Assembly (NCBI GenBank): GCA_021186555.1
Contig: JAJKFL010000042.1
Span: 43,747,980-43,811,979 of the forward strand
Direction: 5' to 3'
DNA from: Reticulitermes speratus
Taxonomy: Eukaryota > Arthropoda > Insecta > Blattodea > Rhinotermitidae
Length of the DNA: 64,000 bases
Below, in pieces: positions 46,208-56,640 of this stretch. Made by a program: the position numbers and the translations under genes. The notes under the pieces were generated by a model. That model saw nothing but the letters and a program-made list of their open reading frames with translations, was not told where the DNA came from and searched no databases. Position 1 is the first letter of the stretch, and each line of letters opens with the position of its first letter.

Positions 46208-46275
46208 GGGATTCGATCCCCGGACCGTCCAGCTCGTAGTGAGTCGCTACACCGACTGAGCTATCCCGGCCCATA
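46208..46275 (-). mobile_element. SINE B, tRNA-like head (second part of split copy)
   Basis: The minus strand gives TGGGCCGGGATAGCTCAGTC, the A box, GACTCACTACGAGCTGGAC and the B box GGGGATCGAATCCC. It continues in register with 45555-45782 once the insertion is removed. Confidence 0.9.
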
Positions 46276-46277
46276 CA

Positions 46278-46468
46278 TCCCCAGATGATAGGTGAAAGAA
46301 TATGGAGTATTGACAGAATAATACTGATTTGGGAAAGCAAAGTATTCGGAGAGGAACCTGCCCCAGTGCCACTTTGCCCACCACGGACCCCATATCTATA
46401 CTCCAATGATCCAACCCGGGACTCCGCGGAAAGGATCCTGAGACTGACCGCCCGAGCACGGCCTTAAG
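46278..46468 (-). mobile_element. SINE E, minus strand, diverged
   Basis: It carries AGTGCCACTTTGCCCACCAC, AACCCGGGACTCCGCGGAAA and CTGACCGCCCGAGCACGGCC on the plus strand. The B box is damaged. It abuts the SINE B head. Confidence 0.7.
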
Positions 46469-46469
46469 C

Positions 46470-46935
46470 CATTTTTGTTCGAGAGTGTGTGTTATCAATT
46501 TAACACGGAGAGGCCGAATACGAGTGTCCTGTCCGTCCTGTCCGCCCTGTCCGCTTACTTTTATGATATTCACTCAGTAATGTCGTCTGTCCGCATGCCT
46601 TCAGCAAACATACGCTTGCACTTCCGTTGCACGATAATGCAGCTAATAGATTGCGCTCTGTCCACGGAGGAGCTGAATTAAGTGATGTGCACACGCAACT
46701 GCCAGGAGCGGATGCTACCGGCTGTTTAAGAAATTACAATACTAAAAGGCCTGCTGCAAAGAGTTAACGTAAGGATTTCTTGCATCTGTCAAAGTCTCTG
46801 TATTATGACACCGTACGCGTGGACAGATTGTTATTAGCTGTGGCATTACAGGTCTTTGCTGTAATAATTTGTTGTCGAGAAGAGTAATTCAGGGTCAATA
46901 TGACATGGGACAACCGAAGCAACGCGAGGGGAAGC
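46470..46935. other. Unassigned sequence
   Basis: A short TCCTGTCCGTCC / TGTCCGCC direct repeat lies at 46526-46552. Nothing else recognised. Confidence 0.5.
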
Positions 46936-46936
46936 C

Positions 46937-47790
46937 TGTATTTAATATTATATAATATATACCTGTATTTAATATTATATAATATATACCTGTATTTAAT
47001 ATTATATAATATATACCTGTATTTAATATTATATAATATATACCTGTATTTAATATTATATAATATATACCTGTATTTAATATTATATAATATATACCTG
47101 TATTTAATATTATATAATATATACCTGTATTTAATATTATTATAATATATACCTGTATTTAATATTATATAATATATACCTGTATTTAATATTTATAATA
47201 TATACCTTTATTTAATATTCATACGTTTATAAACACATGTAATACTGTAATAAATCAACAGATTTAATTTATCGTGTATTTATATATTATACAATTTTTA
47301 TTAATATTATATAATATATACCTGTATTTAATATTATATAATATATACCTGTATTTAATATTTTATAATATATACCTGTATTTAATATTATATAATATAT
47401 ACCTGTATTTAATATTATATAATATATACCTGTATTTAATATTATATAATATATACCTGTATTTAATATATATAATATATACCTGTATTTAATATTATAT
47501 AATATATACCTGTATTTAATATTTTATAATATATACCTGTATTTAATATTATATAATATATACCTGTATTTAATATTATATAATATATACCTGTATTTAA
47601 TATTATATAATATATACCTGTATTTAATATTATATAATATATACCTGTATTTAATATTTTATAATATATACCTGTATTTAATATTATATAATATATACCT
47701 GTATTTTAATATTATATAATATATACCTGTATTTAATATTATATAATATATACCTTTATTTAATATTCAACGTTTATAAACACATGTACA
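46937..47790. repeat. 27-bp AT-rich array in two blocks
   Basis: The unit ACCTGTATTTAATATTATAT plus AATATAT (27 bp) fills 46937-47214 and about 47300-47757. Each block ends with the same boundary, CCTTTATTTAATATTCA, then CGTTTATAAACACATGTA (about 47204-47240 and 47750-47790). This indicates duplication of array plus flank. Confidence 0.95.
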
Positions 47791-47978
47791 TACCTCGTAC
47801 ATACAACTCAGACAAGACTTTAAGTTGTTATACAGTGTGTTTTACGTATATTTTACAATTTTTAAACGTTTTATCCGTTTTAAAGTGTTTTTACAACCTG
47901 CACATAAGACAAAAAGTGATCTAGACTGCATATAGCAATTGACTGAACATATGGATGTGAAATAAGTGTAGTTTGTGA

Positions 47979-48022
47979 CCCCCTGAAGATGGTCTACAAG
48001 TAGACCGAAACATATGTAGGGG
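47979..48022 (+). ncRNA. Small hammerhead-ribozyme-like motif, best copy
   Basis: The order is stem I CCCC (47979-47982), CTGAAGA (47983-47989), T, stem II GGTCTAC/GTAGACC (7 bp, 2-nt loop), GAA (48007-48009), stem III ACATATGT (48010-48017, fully self-complementary), A at the cleavage position (48018), and stem I GGGG (48019-48022). All core positions match a hammerhead except for one extra T before stem II. A palindromic stem III suits cleavage as a dimer. It lies in a solitary family 1 arm (about 47870-48075). Confidence 0.65.
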
Positions 48023-48119
48023 AAGTTAAGGGAATTTAATAAACTATAAAATAGTTTCAAATGAATGTGCATTTAGTTTGTTATTAGTATATTCTCAAGG
48101 AATTTATTTACGATAAGCA

Positions 48120-48340
48120 ATTTTATAAGATCTGCGCTCTTCTGGGATATTATGCAGCGTCGAGTGGTAATCCTTTACCGACGTTTCGGGACAGCGTATC
48201 GGTTCCATCTTCAAGGGTCAAGAAGTCTTGAACTTCTTGACCGTTGAAGATGGGTAGGTACAGACTTACCACTCAACGCTGCGTAATACCCAGAAGAGCG
48301 CAGATCTCATCAACATCGCGGCGGAAGTCTGAAATCACGG
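48120..48340. mobile_element. Foldback family 2, near-complete copy
   Basis: Arms 48127-48230 and 48240-48338 are inverted copies with CTGCGCTCTTCTGGGATATT and ATTACGCAGC-type blocks, closing on GTCAAGAAGTCTTGAACTTC. The right arm core is deleted after TTGAAGATGGG, and the left arm keeps ACGTTTCGGGACAGCG. Confidence 0.8.
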
Positions 48341-48369
48341 AAATCATATAATAATTATTGTTATTATTA

Positions 48370-48460
48370 TTCTGTTTTACGACAGGTCCGTAGCCTTTCC
48401 AAAGCGAGTTCTCCACAGAGTGCGATCTAGTGCTTCCTCTTTCAATTTCCAATGTTCAGG
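48370..48460 (-). pseudogene. LINE C-terminal fragment, minus strand
   Basis: Minus-strand translation contains HWKLKEEALDRTLWRTRFG, identical in pattern to the end of the 51.6-52.1 kb fragment. Only about 25 codons remain. Confidence 0.7.
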
Positions 48461-48955
48461 TATGCCCAGAGAAGGGAACTCCGACACAAATTTCTCTGAA
48501 ACCGGAAGCAGCGACTTGAAGCACAGAGCAAATGATGCTCGAGATGGTTCATGATCGTGTAGCAACAGGCGTGACCAGATGGTCAGAACGGCTGCTGTAC
48601 TGCGATGTGGAAAGCGACTGGAGAAACTACCACATTATTACTTTTCCTGGATAGTCTCTTCCAGAAACAGAGAAAAATGCGAGAGGCTTCCTCTGTAGAA
48701 AATTATTATATTATTATTATTTTACATAAATTGTGAATGGATTTAAATTTATAACTAAATCGATTTAGAGACAAATTTCAATCTTACATGTGTAAATTCT
48801 TATTTGATTGTAAGAGTTTTGTGCTTTACGAATCTCGTAGAACCAGTTTGCCTAACCCTAAATTTTTTTTTGAAATTAAAAAAAAAAAGTTGGTTCTACT
48901 GAATTCGAGGAGCATCCCCATGGACAGGCTAGCAAATAAAATTAAATCTTTATTT
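48461..48955. other. Unassigned sequence
   Basis: Short TTA microsatellites near 48710-48720 and an A run near 48880. Nothing else recognised. Confidence 0.5.
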
Positions 48956-48959
48956 GTAT

Positions 48960-49280
48960 AAAGATTCAGTTCTTACTTCAGATAGAACAAAATGGGGTCC
49001 CAATAGAAAGACCGATCAGTGCATGTTGTGTAGGGAAATGGTGGCTGTATATTGCAAGAATCGTACAGAATAGATACGAAGTGTTACAGGTGTGGTCAAA
49101 ATGAAGATGTTTTACTGTTAAACCTAGCGGTTAGTTGCAGCCATCACTGCTCTTTAAAAGGTTGTATTTAATTTCCTACATCACAGCAAACACATTGCAT
49201 CCGCGTTACAAAAACAGATCAGTTAATACTGTTTACGGAAATAGTGTCTGCCTATTGTAAGAAAGATACGGAACACTTAA
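48960..49280. repeat. Dispersed repeat (56-kb family), inverted and diverged
   Basis: AAGATTCAGTTCTTACTTCA, GACCGATCAGTGCATGTTGT and TTAAACCTAGCGGTTAGTTG follow the same order as the other copies of the family (GTACCGCGCAG; CAGTTAATG; AAACCTGGTGGT). Confidence 0.5.
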
Positions 49281-49289
49281 ATACGCGAG

Positions 49290-49570
49290 ATGGGATACGT
49301 TTGTCGGTATAGCGACTAGCCACGGGATGGACGATCCGGGGTTCGAATTCCAGCAGAGGGAAGACCAGACGTCTAGACCGGCTGGGGCCCCATCCAGCCT
49401 CCTGTACAATTGGACCGCGTTTCTTTCGCGGAGAAGAGGGGCCGTAAAGCGGCGGGGGCGTGAAGTTGATCATTCACCTACGCCTAGTTCCGAATTTCAG
49501 AATCAGTGGAGCTATACCTCTACCCGTCCCTCCATATTTCTTCATGACGTGGACAGGCAGAAATTTGCCT
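49290..49570 (+). mobile_element. SINE B relative
   Basis: A GTCGGTATAGCGACTAGCC head is followed by the B box GGGGTTCGAATTCC. Body blocks are ACGTCTAGACCGGCTGGGGC, CAGCCTCCTGTACAATTGG, GGCGTGAAGTTGATCATTC and CATGACGTGGACAGGCAGA. Closest to the 7.2- and 58.8-kb copies. Confidence 0.8.
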
Positions 49571-50215
49571 TTTACACATAAGAAACCTGTGTGGGCAAAA
49601 TAGAGAGATTTCTAATGCTAATGCAAGTGGTGTGTATGGTTACCAATGCTCTATATGTAGTTATATAAGCAAAGTGTATTGGTTCTGATTTTGATGGTGT
49701 TCTGTGTCGACACTGTATGAAGCGCCACGCATTTGTGCCGCAGTTGATTATCATTGGGCTATTCCCAAGGTAAAAGTCAAAGTTCAAATCCGATGTCTTA
49801 TTTCCATCACAGTCGAGTGGGTGGCACTCCCGTTTCCTATTTTCGGAATACCGGATTGAAATCGCGGCAAGACCAGGTGTTCTGATTCAGGCTGTCGTTA
49901 TCACCTCATTTCCCCGATGTAGATATTTCAGTGCTCTCTTAAAGTGCGCCATGACCTTTCCCTTCTCCGTCTTCTCTGATGCACTACTCACTAGTCATTC
50001 TGCTATTCGATGCTGTGTAGTTTCGAGTTATTAAAATATAGTTAAATAACGGTAAATAAATGAAATAAATGCACGTGAACAATTTGAAAATTTGTAAAAT
50101 AAATCGCGTACATGTATCTTGTACAAACATCATGGTTAAGCAACTTTGTAATATCCCTATACGTACCTGAATGGCTTGAGCTTAACCGTTCTGAGCTTGA
50201 ATTTCATCAGCGATT
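49571..50215. other. Unassigned sequence
   Basis: Nothing recognised with confidence. Confidence 0.5.
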
Positions 50216-50218
50216 AAT

Positions 50219-50408
50219 GTAGCAGAACCCGGTTATAACGACATCGGTTTATAAGACACCTCGCATGTAACGTCAGATATTCTGTGGTACCAATTAATTC
50301 CTCGCTGTTAACCATAACATTACACTCCTCGGTTATAACAACTCTCGTTTATAACGACACAAAATATTCTGTCCCCTTCTTAACGTTATAACCGAGTTCG
50401 ACTCTATT
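50219..50408. mobile_element. Tigger-like MITE, copy 1
   Basis: The ends are GCAGAACCCGGTTATAACGA and GTTATAACCGAGTTCGACTC, with interior TCTGTGGTACCAATTAATTC and TTATAACGACACAAAATATT. About 190 bp with eroded TA flanks. The reverse-oriented copy at 53.48 kb has better ends. Confidence 0.8.
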
Positions 50409-51258
50409 CAGAAATTTTCAATTTCTGCTTTTCAAGAAACACTTCGGTTCCTGATTATAAAATAAACCCCTTAATCTTGTGTAGAAAAATAATTACTGTT
50501 TATTCTGAGAACCATAGAGAAATACATGAAGCAGGCCTCTTGGGTAAAGTATAGAGTTTTTCAATATTAAAGCAGGTGATGCCTACAGTTACCAGTGTAC
50601 CAGTGTACCACGGATAGCATGTACTAGACAGTTCAGTCAGTACTGGATGTACGCCCGTAAACTACAAGCTGGATCGCTATTAAATTATCTAGACAATACA
50701 GCTCACCTCTGGCATCGATCCACGGACCACGCGAGTACGAAGCAAGCCCGTCATCTGTGTACAGCGGCCTGTGACCCGTTTCCACGGTCTGAACATTTGG
50801 ATTGCCGGGGGCACAATAGTTGGATGTTCTGAACACCAGGATAATTAATTTTACCTTCTCCCATCGAATGTTTTGTGCAGTATTAAAATCAAATGTTTGT
50901 ACTGCACAGTGCCACTGCCTGGGGTCTGTTTTGATGCAGCAGCAAGTGGTTTGGCCGAGCAAATAAATACAAATATTAAATTGATATCTGGGTCATAGAA
51001 ATGGGCTCGTTCTCTAAGAAAGTAGAACTACAATTCAGATTGTTTTTTCTCACATGCTGGAACTCCACTTTTGTACCCCTGCAACTGACGCAGAAATTTA
51101 TTTTCGTTTATAAACAAACTGTACTGAGCTGACAGATAGAGTTGCTGCCTATGTAATGAAGAAGAGGATGAAACAAATATCTTTTTAAAACGCAAAGAGA
51201 CGCAGAAATGGAGATAACAAATTTTGAAGTACTACTGGATTAAATTTAAGGAAACAAT
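50409..51258. other. Unassigned, partly dispersed-repeat family
   Basis: 50460-50600 weakly follows the 56-kb family (TAATTACTGTTTATTCTGAG). Nothing else recognised. Confidence 0.45.
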
Positions 51259-51261
51259 TAG

Positions 51262-51540
51262 ACCGTGCCATGGCTCAGGCGGTTAGTCGCCGGCCTCTCA
51301 CCGCGGAGGCCCGTGTTCGATCCCGGGTCAGTCCATGTGGGATTTGTGGTGGACAAAGTGGCACTGGGACAGTTTTTTCTCCGAGTACTTCGGTCTTTCC
51401 CTGTCAATTTCATTCCACCGGTGCTCCATTATAAGGAAAAAACGGGAAAAAAAAACTAATCATCTTCATCACAGAGTTGCACAGTAAGCCTCAACGCTGC
51501 TGTGCATCCGTAGCATCTGCTGCGGGGCCCTTCACCACAC
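51262..51540 (+). mobile_element. SINE E, full-length
   Basis: The head is GACCGTGCCATGGCTCAGGC, then CGGTTAGTCGCCGGC-type sequence and the B box GTGTTCGATCCCGGGTCAG. The body has GTGGACAAAGTGGCACTGGG and CATTCCACCGGTGCTCCATT, with the tail block GGGGCCCTTCACCACACAC. Directly followed by a LINE fragment. Confidence 0.9.
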
Positions 51541-52077
51541 ACAAGAAAGGAAAAACTAAGAAAGTGCTACATTTGGAGCATAGCGTTGTATGGTGCTGAA
51601 ACTCGAACACTTCGGAAAGTAGATCAGAAGTATCTGGAAAGTTTTGAAATGTGGTGCTGGCGAAGGATGGAGAAGATCAGTTGGACCGATCGTGTGGGAA
51701 ATGAAGAAGTATTACACAGAGTCAAGGAGGAGAGGAATATCGTACATACAATAAAAAGAAGGAAGGCTAACTGGATTGGTCACATCTTGCGTAGGAACTG
51801 CCTTCTGAAACAGGTGATTGAGGGAAAGATAGAAGGGTCGGGAAGACAAGGAAGAAGACGTAAGCAGCAACTGGATGACCTTAAGGAAAAGAGAGGATAC
51901 AGGAAATTGAAAGAGGAAGCACTAGATCGCACACTATGGAGAACTCGCTTTGGAAGAGGCTACGGACCTGTCGTAAGACAGACTACGGAATGGATGGGTG
52001 AAATGGCTATGTATAAATGCAGAAATAACATTAGGAAAATTGTTAGTTGCGCCAAGATTACAGAATTAAAAATGTAA
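51541..52077 (+). pseudogene. RTE-like LINE C-terminal fragment, longest in window
   Basis: The frame is open from about 51541 through LRKCYIWSIALYGAETRTL, EMWCWRRMEKISWTDRV, KANWIGHILRRNCLLKQVI and EEALDRTLWRTRFGRG, stopping at 52075-52077. No initiator fits a full protein: the frame simply starts where the insertion was truncated. The known full-length LINE proteins carry endonuclease and reverse transcriptase upstream; both are absent. The 36.45- and 48.4-kb fragments belong to the same lineage. Confidence 0.85.
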
Positions 52078-52438
52078 GCAAATGTCTGTAAAAATTTAGA
52101 TGCAAGTGGGGAAACCAAGTTGAGAAAACAGTACGGCGTTTGGAGGGAATGAGGGTGGAGGTGTTCTAAACAGAAATACTTTATGGTTAGAATAACTTAG
52201 ACGAGATTAGAACCTTTCCAAACATAACAAATAGTGTAGATAAACTTTAGTGATTAGTAGTGAGAACGGTGCACGTGTACTGGTGAAAGTCTGATGTTAC
52301 CAGTCACATCCAAAGGAAAGTATTTGACGCTGAACTAATAAATTTGATTTGTGTTGATTTGATCGATAAAGTCTAGCAGTAGGCGTCGTCTTGCGTTCTA
52401 GGTATCATGACTGATATTGTTATTATCCTCGTACTCCA
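52078..52438. other. Unassigned sequence
   Basis: Probably LINE 3' untranslated sequence for its first part, judging by position only. Confidence 0.4.
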
Positions 52439-52439
52439 A

Positions 52440-52645
52440 GTCGAGGTAGCTCAGCACCGTGACTAATTCAGGACCGTTAAATCAGGACTCGATTCCTGGC
52501 CGGTACGAGATTTTGGTCTTTTCTTTAGACTGGAGGCTGGCGGTTGGAATTACCTAGCCACCTATCTAGTGAGTGCCGGGTGTTCTTCCTCAGGGGTAAA
52601 GCTGCCGGGACATGGAATTGATCTTAGGCTGGAACATCTCGTTTT
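52440..52645 (+). mobile_element. Degenerate SINE B relative
   Basis: Head GTCGAGGTAGCTCAGCACCG and B-box remnant GGACTCGATTCCTGGCC. Body block GGGTAAAGCTGCCGGGACAT. Confidence 0.6.
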
Positions 52646-52689
52646 GAACGAAAGAAATAACATAATTGTCCGTAAATCACAATTCTTTT

Positions 52690-52905
52690 AGTATGTAATT
52701 CCTTTTATTTTATAAAAGGTACGTGTTACATGTTTCGGCTTAATAAGCCATCAGCAGGCACTGGTAACAAACGTGTGAGAGAAGAAAACAATTAAGTTCT
52801 TAAAATTTTATTTTTTTTTTCCTCTCTTACACATTTTCTACCGGTGCCTATAGCTTATGAAGCCGAAACATGTGCACGTACACTTTAGGCAATAAAGAGA
52901 TTTTC
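52690..52905. mobile_element. Foldback family 1 element, degenerate
   Basis: Inverted arms share ACATGTTTCGGCTT / AAGCCGAAACATGT, GGCACTGGTA / ACCGGTGCC and a GTGAGAGAAG / CCTCTCTTAC pair. Both cores have lost CTGATGA (CTGCTGA on the left minus strand, CTATAG on the right). Confidence 0.75.
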
Positions 52906-52909
52906 TACT

Positions 52910-53288
52910 AAATAGTTGCGATTGACGCACTTACCTGTTTTTTTTTCATGGAACTGATCACTATGTGTATCTAGTGGAGAATTTAAGAATGCGTGGAGCT
53001 GGTCCTCCACTCCACCATACGTCTTAATGTCTTTTTGTTTAAGAAAAAAGAGGGACGAATTTATGTTTACCGAGAAGATTGAAGCAGTTGTAATACCTCG
53101 TATTTGCTGTAGGTCCTAGGTTCAACAATTTGTCGATGATTTTTTTATCGTGAAATGAGGCTGGTGGTGTTCTGTAAATCCTTCAGCTAAATTCTAACTC
53201 CTTAAATTGGAATTAACGATGGACGCGTTTAAATACAGCCTCTGTTTTCATATTTTTATTTATTCATCCTTACATCAGATATGGTAAC
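52910..53288. other. Unassigned sequence
   Basis: Nothing recognised. Confidence 0.5.
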
Positions 53289-53289
53289 T

Positions 53290-53472
53290 TATTTTGCCTG
53301 CCATTGCTCAGGCGTTAGTCGCCGGTGTGTCTCCGTGAATTCCCGGGTTCGATTTCGGGTAAGTCTCTGTGTGATTTTTTGGTGGACACATAGCAATGTG
53401 ATAGATATTTCTCCGAGAACTTTCTTTTCCCCGTTCATTGTCATTCCACCAATACTCCATAGTAATCTTCAT
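53290..53472 (+). mobile_element. SINE E, diverged
   Basis: CATTGCTCAGGCGTTAGTCG, CCCGGGTTCGATTTCGGGT, GGTGGACACATAGCAATGTG and CATTCCACCAATACTCCATA occur in the family order. It abuts a Tigger-like MITE. Confidence 0.75.
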
Positions 53473-53479
53473 CTTAATA

Positions 53480-53664
53480 CAGTCGAACTCGCTTATAACG
53501 TCAAGAAAGGGACTGAATATTTTGCGTCGTTATAAACGAGTGTCGTTATGACAGAGGAGTATAATGTTATGGTTTACAGTAACGAATTAATTGGTACCAC
53601 AGAATATCTGACGTTATAGGCGAGGTGTCGTATAAACCGATGTCGTTATAACCGGGTTCCACTG
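53480..53664. mobile_element. Tigger-like MITE, copy 2, intact ends
   Basis: TA flanks (53478-53479, 53665-53666) bracket CAGTCGAACTCGCTTATAAC and the inverted end ATAACCGGGTTCCACTG. 185 bp. It is in opposite orientation to copy 1 (50.22 kb), sharing the AATTAATTGGTACCACAGAA block. Confidence 0.9.
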
Positions 53665-53666
53665 TA

Positions 53667-54260
53667 CTTCTCTCATAAGGACAGACGATTGAAGGCTGGG
53701 AAACCTTGAAACAAAACAGTTGCTCTTCTATATATCGAAGAGCACTGGACAAAATAATTTTCGTTGTTTTTTTTTTCAGGCTTTAAAATGTTATGACGTC
53801 ATTTGCACACAACACTTTGTTAATTCCATGCCAACTAAATCTTGTGTCCGCCAATTTGCGACTTCTTGTGTAAGAATTCAGTCACATATTTCTCCTCTTC
53901 CTCGTAGCGTGTTCGCGCACATCTTCCACACAATTCCTTCCGCCCCACCCTCATGTATTCCGCGTATTGTTTCGCCCCCTACCGAGATTGCCCAGTGGCA
54001 GCTGAGTGGAAGACTATTAGAATGCGAACTGGATTAGATTTACAGAGCAGGCATGCTTGTAGGAGAATTCGCCTTGGGCTATAGGCTGTTTCAAAACATA
54101 GTACACCAATTTATTTACTAAAACTGAAAGATGTATGATTTTGTGTTTTTACAGCTATTAAGAGGGAATCCGGGATAACTCTTTTAGTATAGTGACAAAG
54201 ATACAGGATGAGCAAGAACCTAATCTGTGTTTAAATTCCCTTGGAGAAAAATTTTTTATT
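53667..54260. other. Unassigned sequence
   Basis: Nothing recognised. Confidence 0.5.
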
Positions 54261-54264
54261 TTAT

Positions 54265-54475
54265 TGTCCAGACCGGCTGTGGGGCCCACACATTCTCCCG
54301 TCCTGTGAGCATCTGAAGCTATTTACTGTGGGTAAAACCAGAGGGTAGCAAAGCTGACCATTCTCCTTATATAATGCCGAGGTTACGAACACGTGGCGCT
54401 ATACCTCCACTCCTCCAAAAAGTCTTCACGGCGTAGTGTTTTTTTAAACACAGGGACGACTGTACATTTAATGTG
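54265..54475 (+). mobile_element. SINE B-type body without head
   Basis: TCCAGACCGGCTGTGGGGCC, GGTAAAACCAGAGGGTAGC and TATACCTCCACTCCTCC match the body of the 7.2- and 49.3-kb copies. The tRNA-like head is absent. Confidence 0.55.
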
Positions 54476-55190
54476 AAGAATTTTTAATTGACGACGGACC
54501 GTATTGGCTAATGATAGGCGGTGAAACGATATTCTGTCTCTTGCAATGGACATGTAAGTCAGTGTGTACTGGAAACTGGCTGGAAAGAATGAATGTGGAA
54601 TGTGAACTGACGTGTGGTGATAACTGTGTACAGAGTTGCGCAAGTCGGCGAAAAGTTCTTTGTGCTGCTTGCATATCTCGGACTCCGCCATTGGTCCTTC
54701 CACGCAGTCGTATATCTTAAAATGTCCTTACATAGACTGGCATGTCTTTAGTGGATACATCCAGGCGTAAAACCAATTAATTTAAACTGGAAAATGAATT
54801 ATATTCGAATTTGGTACCATCATCTCTGGTGAGATATCAGATCGTCTGGCGCTAAATCTGCAAACGTTATGAGTGATTGATGAAGTGTCGGCAAATTTTT
54901 TTTCCTCTCTATTTCTCCTGTCGTGTTTCCAAGGGATTCATCACGAATTTGAGAAATCGTCTCCAGTACTTGTGGGAAAGAAATGTCTGAGCAGTCATAC
55001 ATGATAAGAAGTCAGTCAGTATTTCTTTCGTTGCTCCATAGCTTTCATTCAGTTTCCTAAAATCTCTTGTCGCTTTACTGAACTCGCATTATGTATCAGG
55101 CTTGCATCAGTAATGCTCATTGTCAATTATATTCAGGCATTTCTGTTTAATGAAGTGTATCCTTATACGATCGTCTTGAAATAAATGTAT
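54476..55190. other. Unassigned sequence
   Basis: Nothing recognised. Confidence 0.5.
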
Positions 55191-55192
55191 GA

Positions 55193-55412
55193 TTGAAATC
55201 TGTGGTCTTCTGGGTAATTACACGGCGTCGTGTGGTAATTATTTAACCGACGTTTCGGGACAACGTATCGGTCCCATCGGAATCTTGACCCGTGAGGATG
55301 GGACCGATACGTTGTCCCGAAACGTCGGTTAAATGATTACCACACGACGCCTTGTAATTACCCAGAAGACCGCAGATTTTATCAACATCGCGGCGTAAGC
55401 ATGAAATCAAGG
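55193..55412. mobile_element. Foldback family 2 copy with short loop
   Basis: Arms 55197-55275 and 55290-55410 match closely (CTGTGGTCTTCTGGGTAATT, ACGGCGTCGTGTGGTAATTA, CGACGTTTCGGGACAACG). The plus core reads GTGAGGATGGGAC...GTCCCGAAACGTCGG, with the first core base changed to G. The left arm lacks its outermost block. Confidence 0.8.
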
Positions 55413-55578
55413 TTAGAATATTATTGTTTGTAATGAATGAGGGCATTATTGTTTCTTATGCTGCATTTTGATTATTTTATCACATATTATTTAATGAAGT
55501 TAAATATTTCAAAACGTCGAATCAATCCGTCAGATTAATCAAAATGAACAAGGACTGAGAAACACATTTTTCTTAATA

Positions 55579-55655
55579 CAGGGTATACACAAAAGAATGG
55601 TGCGGTATTCGTATAATGTACATTTAAACCGCACCATTCTTTTGTGTATGCCCTG
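55579..55655. mobile_element. 78-bp-type MITE, second copy
   Basis: Ends CAGGGTATACACAAAAGAAT and ATTCTTTTGTGTATGCCCTG. TA lies on the left (55577-55578); TG replaces TA on the right. 77 bp. Only the central ~25 bp differs from the 10.26-kb copy. Confidence 0.85.
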
Positions 55656-55659
55656 TGTA

Positions 55660-55960
55660 TAGTAGCTGACTGATAAAAGAAAACAGGATAATGTATTTAA
55701 GTCTTCATTTTATGACGATGATCTTCTGGGTTCTTACATTATTCTTCATACGACTTCGGGAGGTCTTACCATCAGTTCACTCTCAACTAGGAACCTCTGA
55801 TAACCATTACAAGAACGGATAGCTTTTGGACAACAGCGCCATCTGTATAGGGCGTGGTGAAGAAAATTGCTCCTACCTGGAATCGAATTCCGATCCTCCA
55901 CACCATATCCTTTCACTGAACTACCTCAACTGACGGAGATGTATAAATTCCTGTTTCAAC
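55660..55960. other. Unassigned, possible SINE relic
   Basis: 55868-55890 (GGAATCGAATTCCGATCC) looks like a minus-strand B box of an unassigned SINE. No body recognised. Confidence 0.35.
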
Positions 55961-55964
55961 CTTT

Positions 55965-56640
55965 TTGCATCCCAGTGGTCACTTTATATACCACCAGGTT
56001 TAGTGTTCAGAAAATCTACGTTCTGCCCACACAGTGTATTTATGTGTTTTGTGTGGATCTCAGAACAAACAGCGATTATTTCACTGTACAACATTAACTG
56101 GCTGGTTTGTATAACTGAGACGGAGTGTGTTTACTGCGCGGTACGGACTGTATTTATGTGTTTTGTGTGGATCTCAGAACAAACAGCGATTATTTCACTG
56201 TACAGCATTAACTGACTGGTTTGTATAACTGAGACGGAGTGTGTTTACTGCGCGGTACGGACTGTATTTATGTGTTTTGTGTGGATCTCAGAACAAACAG
56301 CGATTATTTCACTGTACAGCATTAACTGACTGGTTTGTATAACTGAGACGGAGTGTGTTTACTGCGCGGTACGGACTGTATTTATGTACAAAGTACATTA
56401 ACACTTTAAACCCCAGTGGTTACTATATGTACCACCAGGTTTAACATTCAACAACTCTACGTTCTGCCAACGCAGTGTATTTATGTGTTTTGTGTGGATC
56501 TCAGAACAAACAGCGATTAATTTTGTATGCAGCGTTGATTGGTTTTTATAACAGAGACAGTGTGTTTACTGCGCGGTACGAACTGACCCTTAAATATAGT
56601 TTAGGTTAGTCTCCTCCAGTCTTTATGGTCTTAATGCTCA
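55965..56640. repeat. Dispersed repeat with internal 114-bp tandem expansion
   Basis: The unit TATTTATGTGTTTTGTGTGG, ATCTCAGAACAAACAGCGAT, CATTAACTGACTGGTTTGTA and GTTTACTGCGCGGTACGGAC repeats at exactly 114 bp (56037, 56151, 56265, 56379). A more diverged half copy follows at 56400-56600 with its own ATGTACCACCAGGTTTAAC. The same blocks, without expansion, occur at 57.78, 48.96, 45.15, 37.86 and 18.25 kb. No coding signature. Confidence 0.85.
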
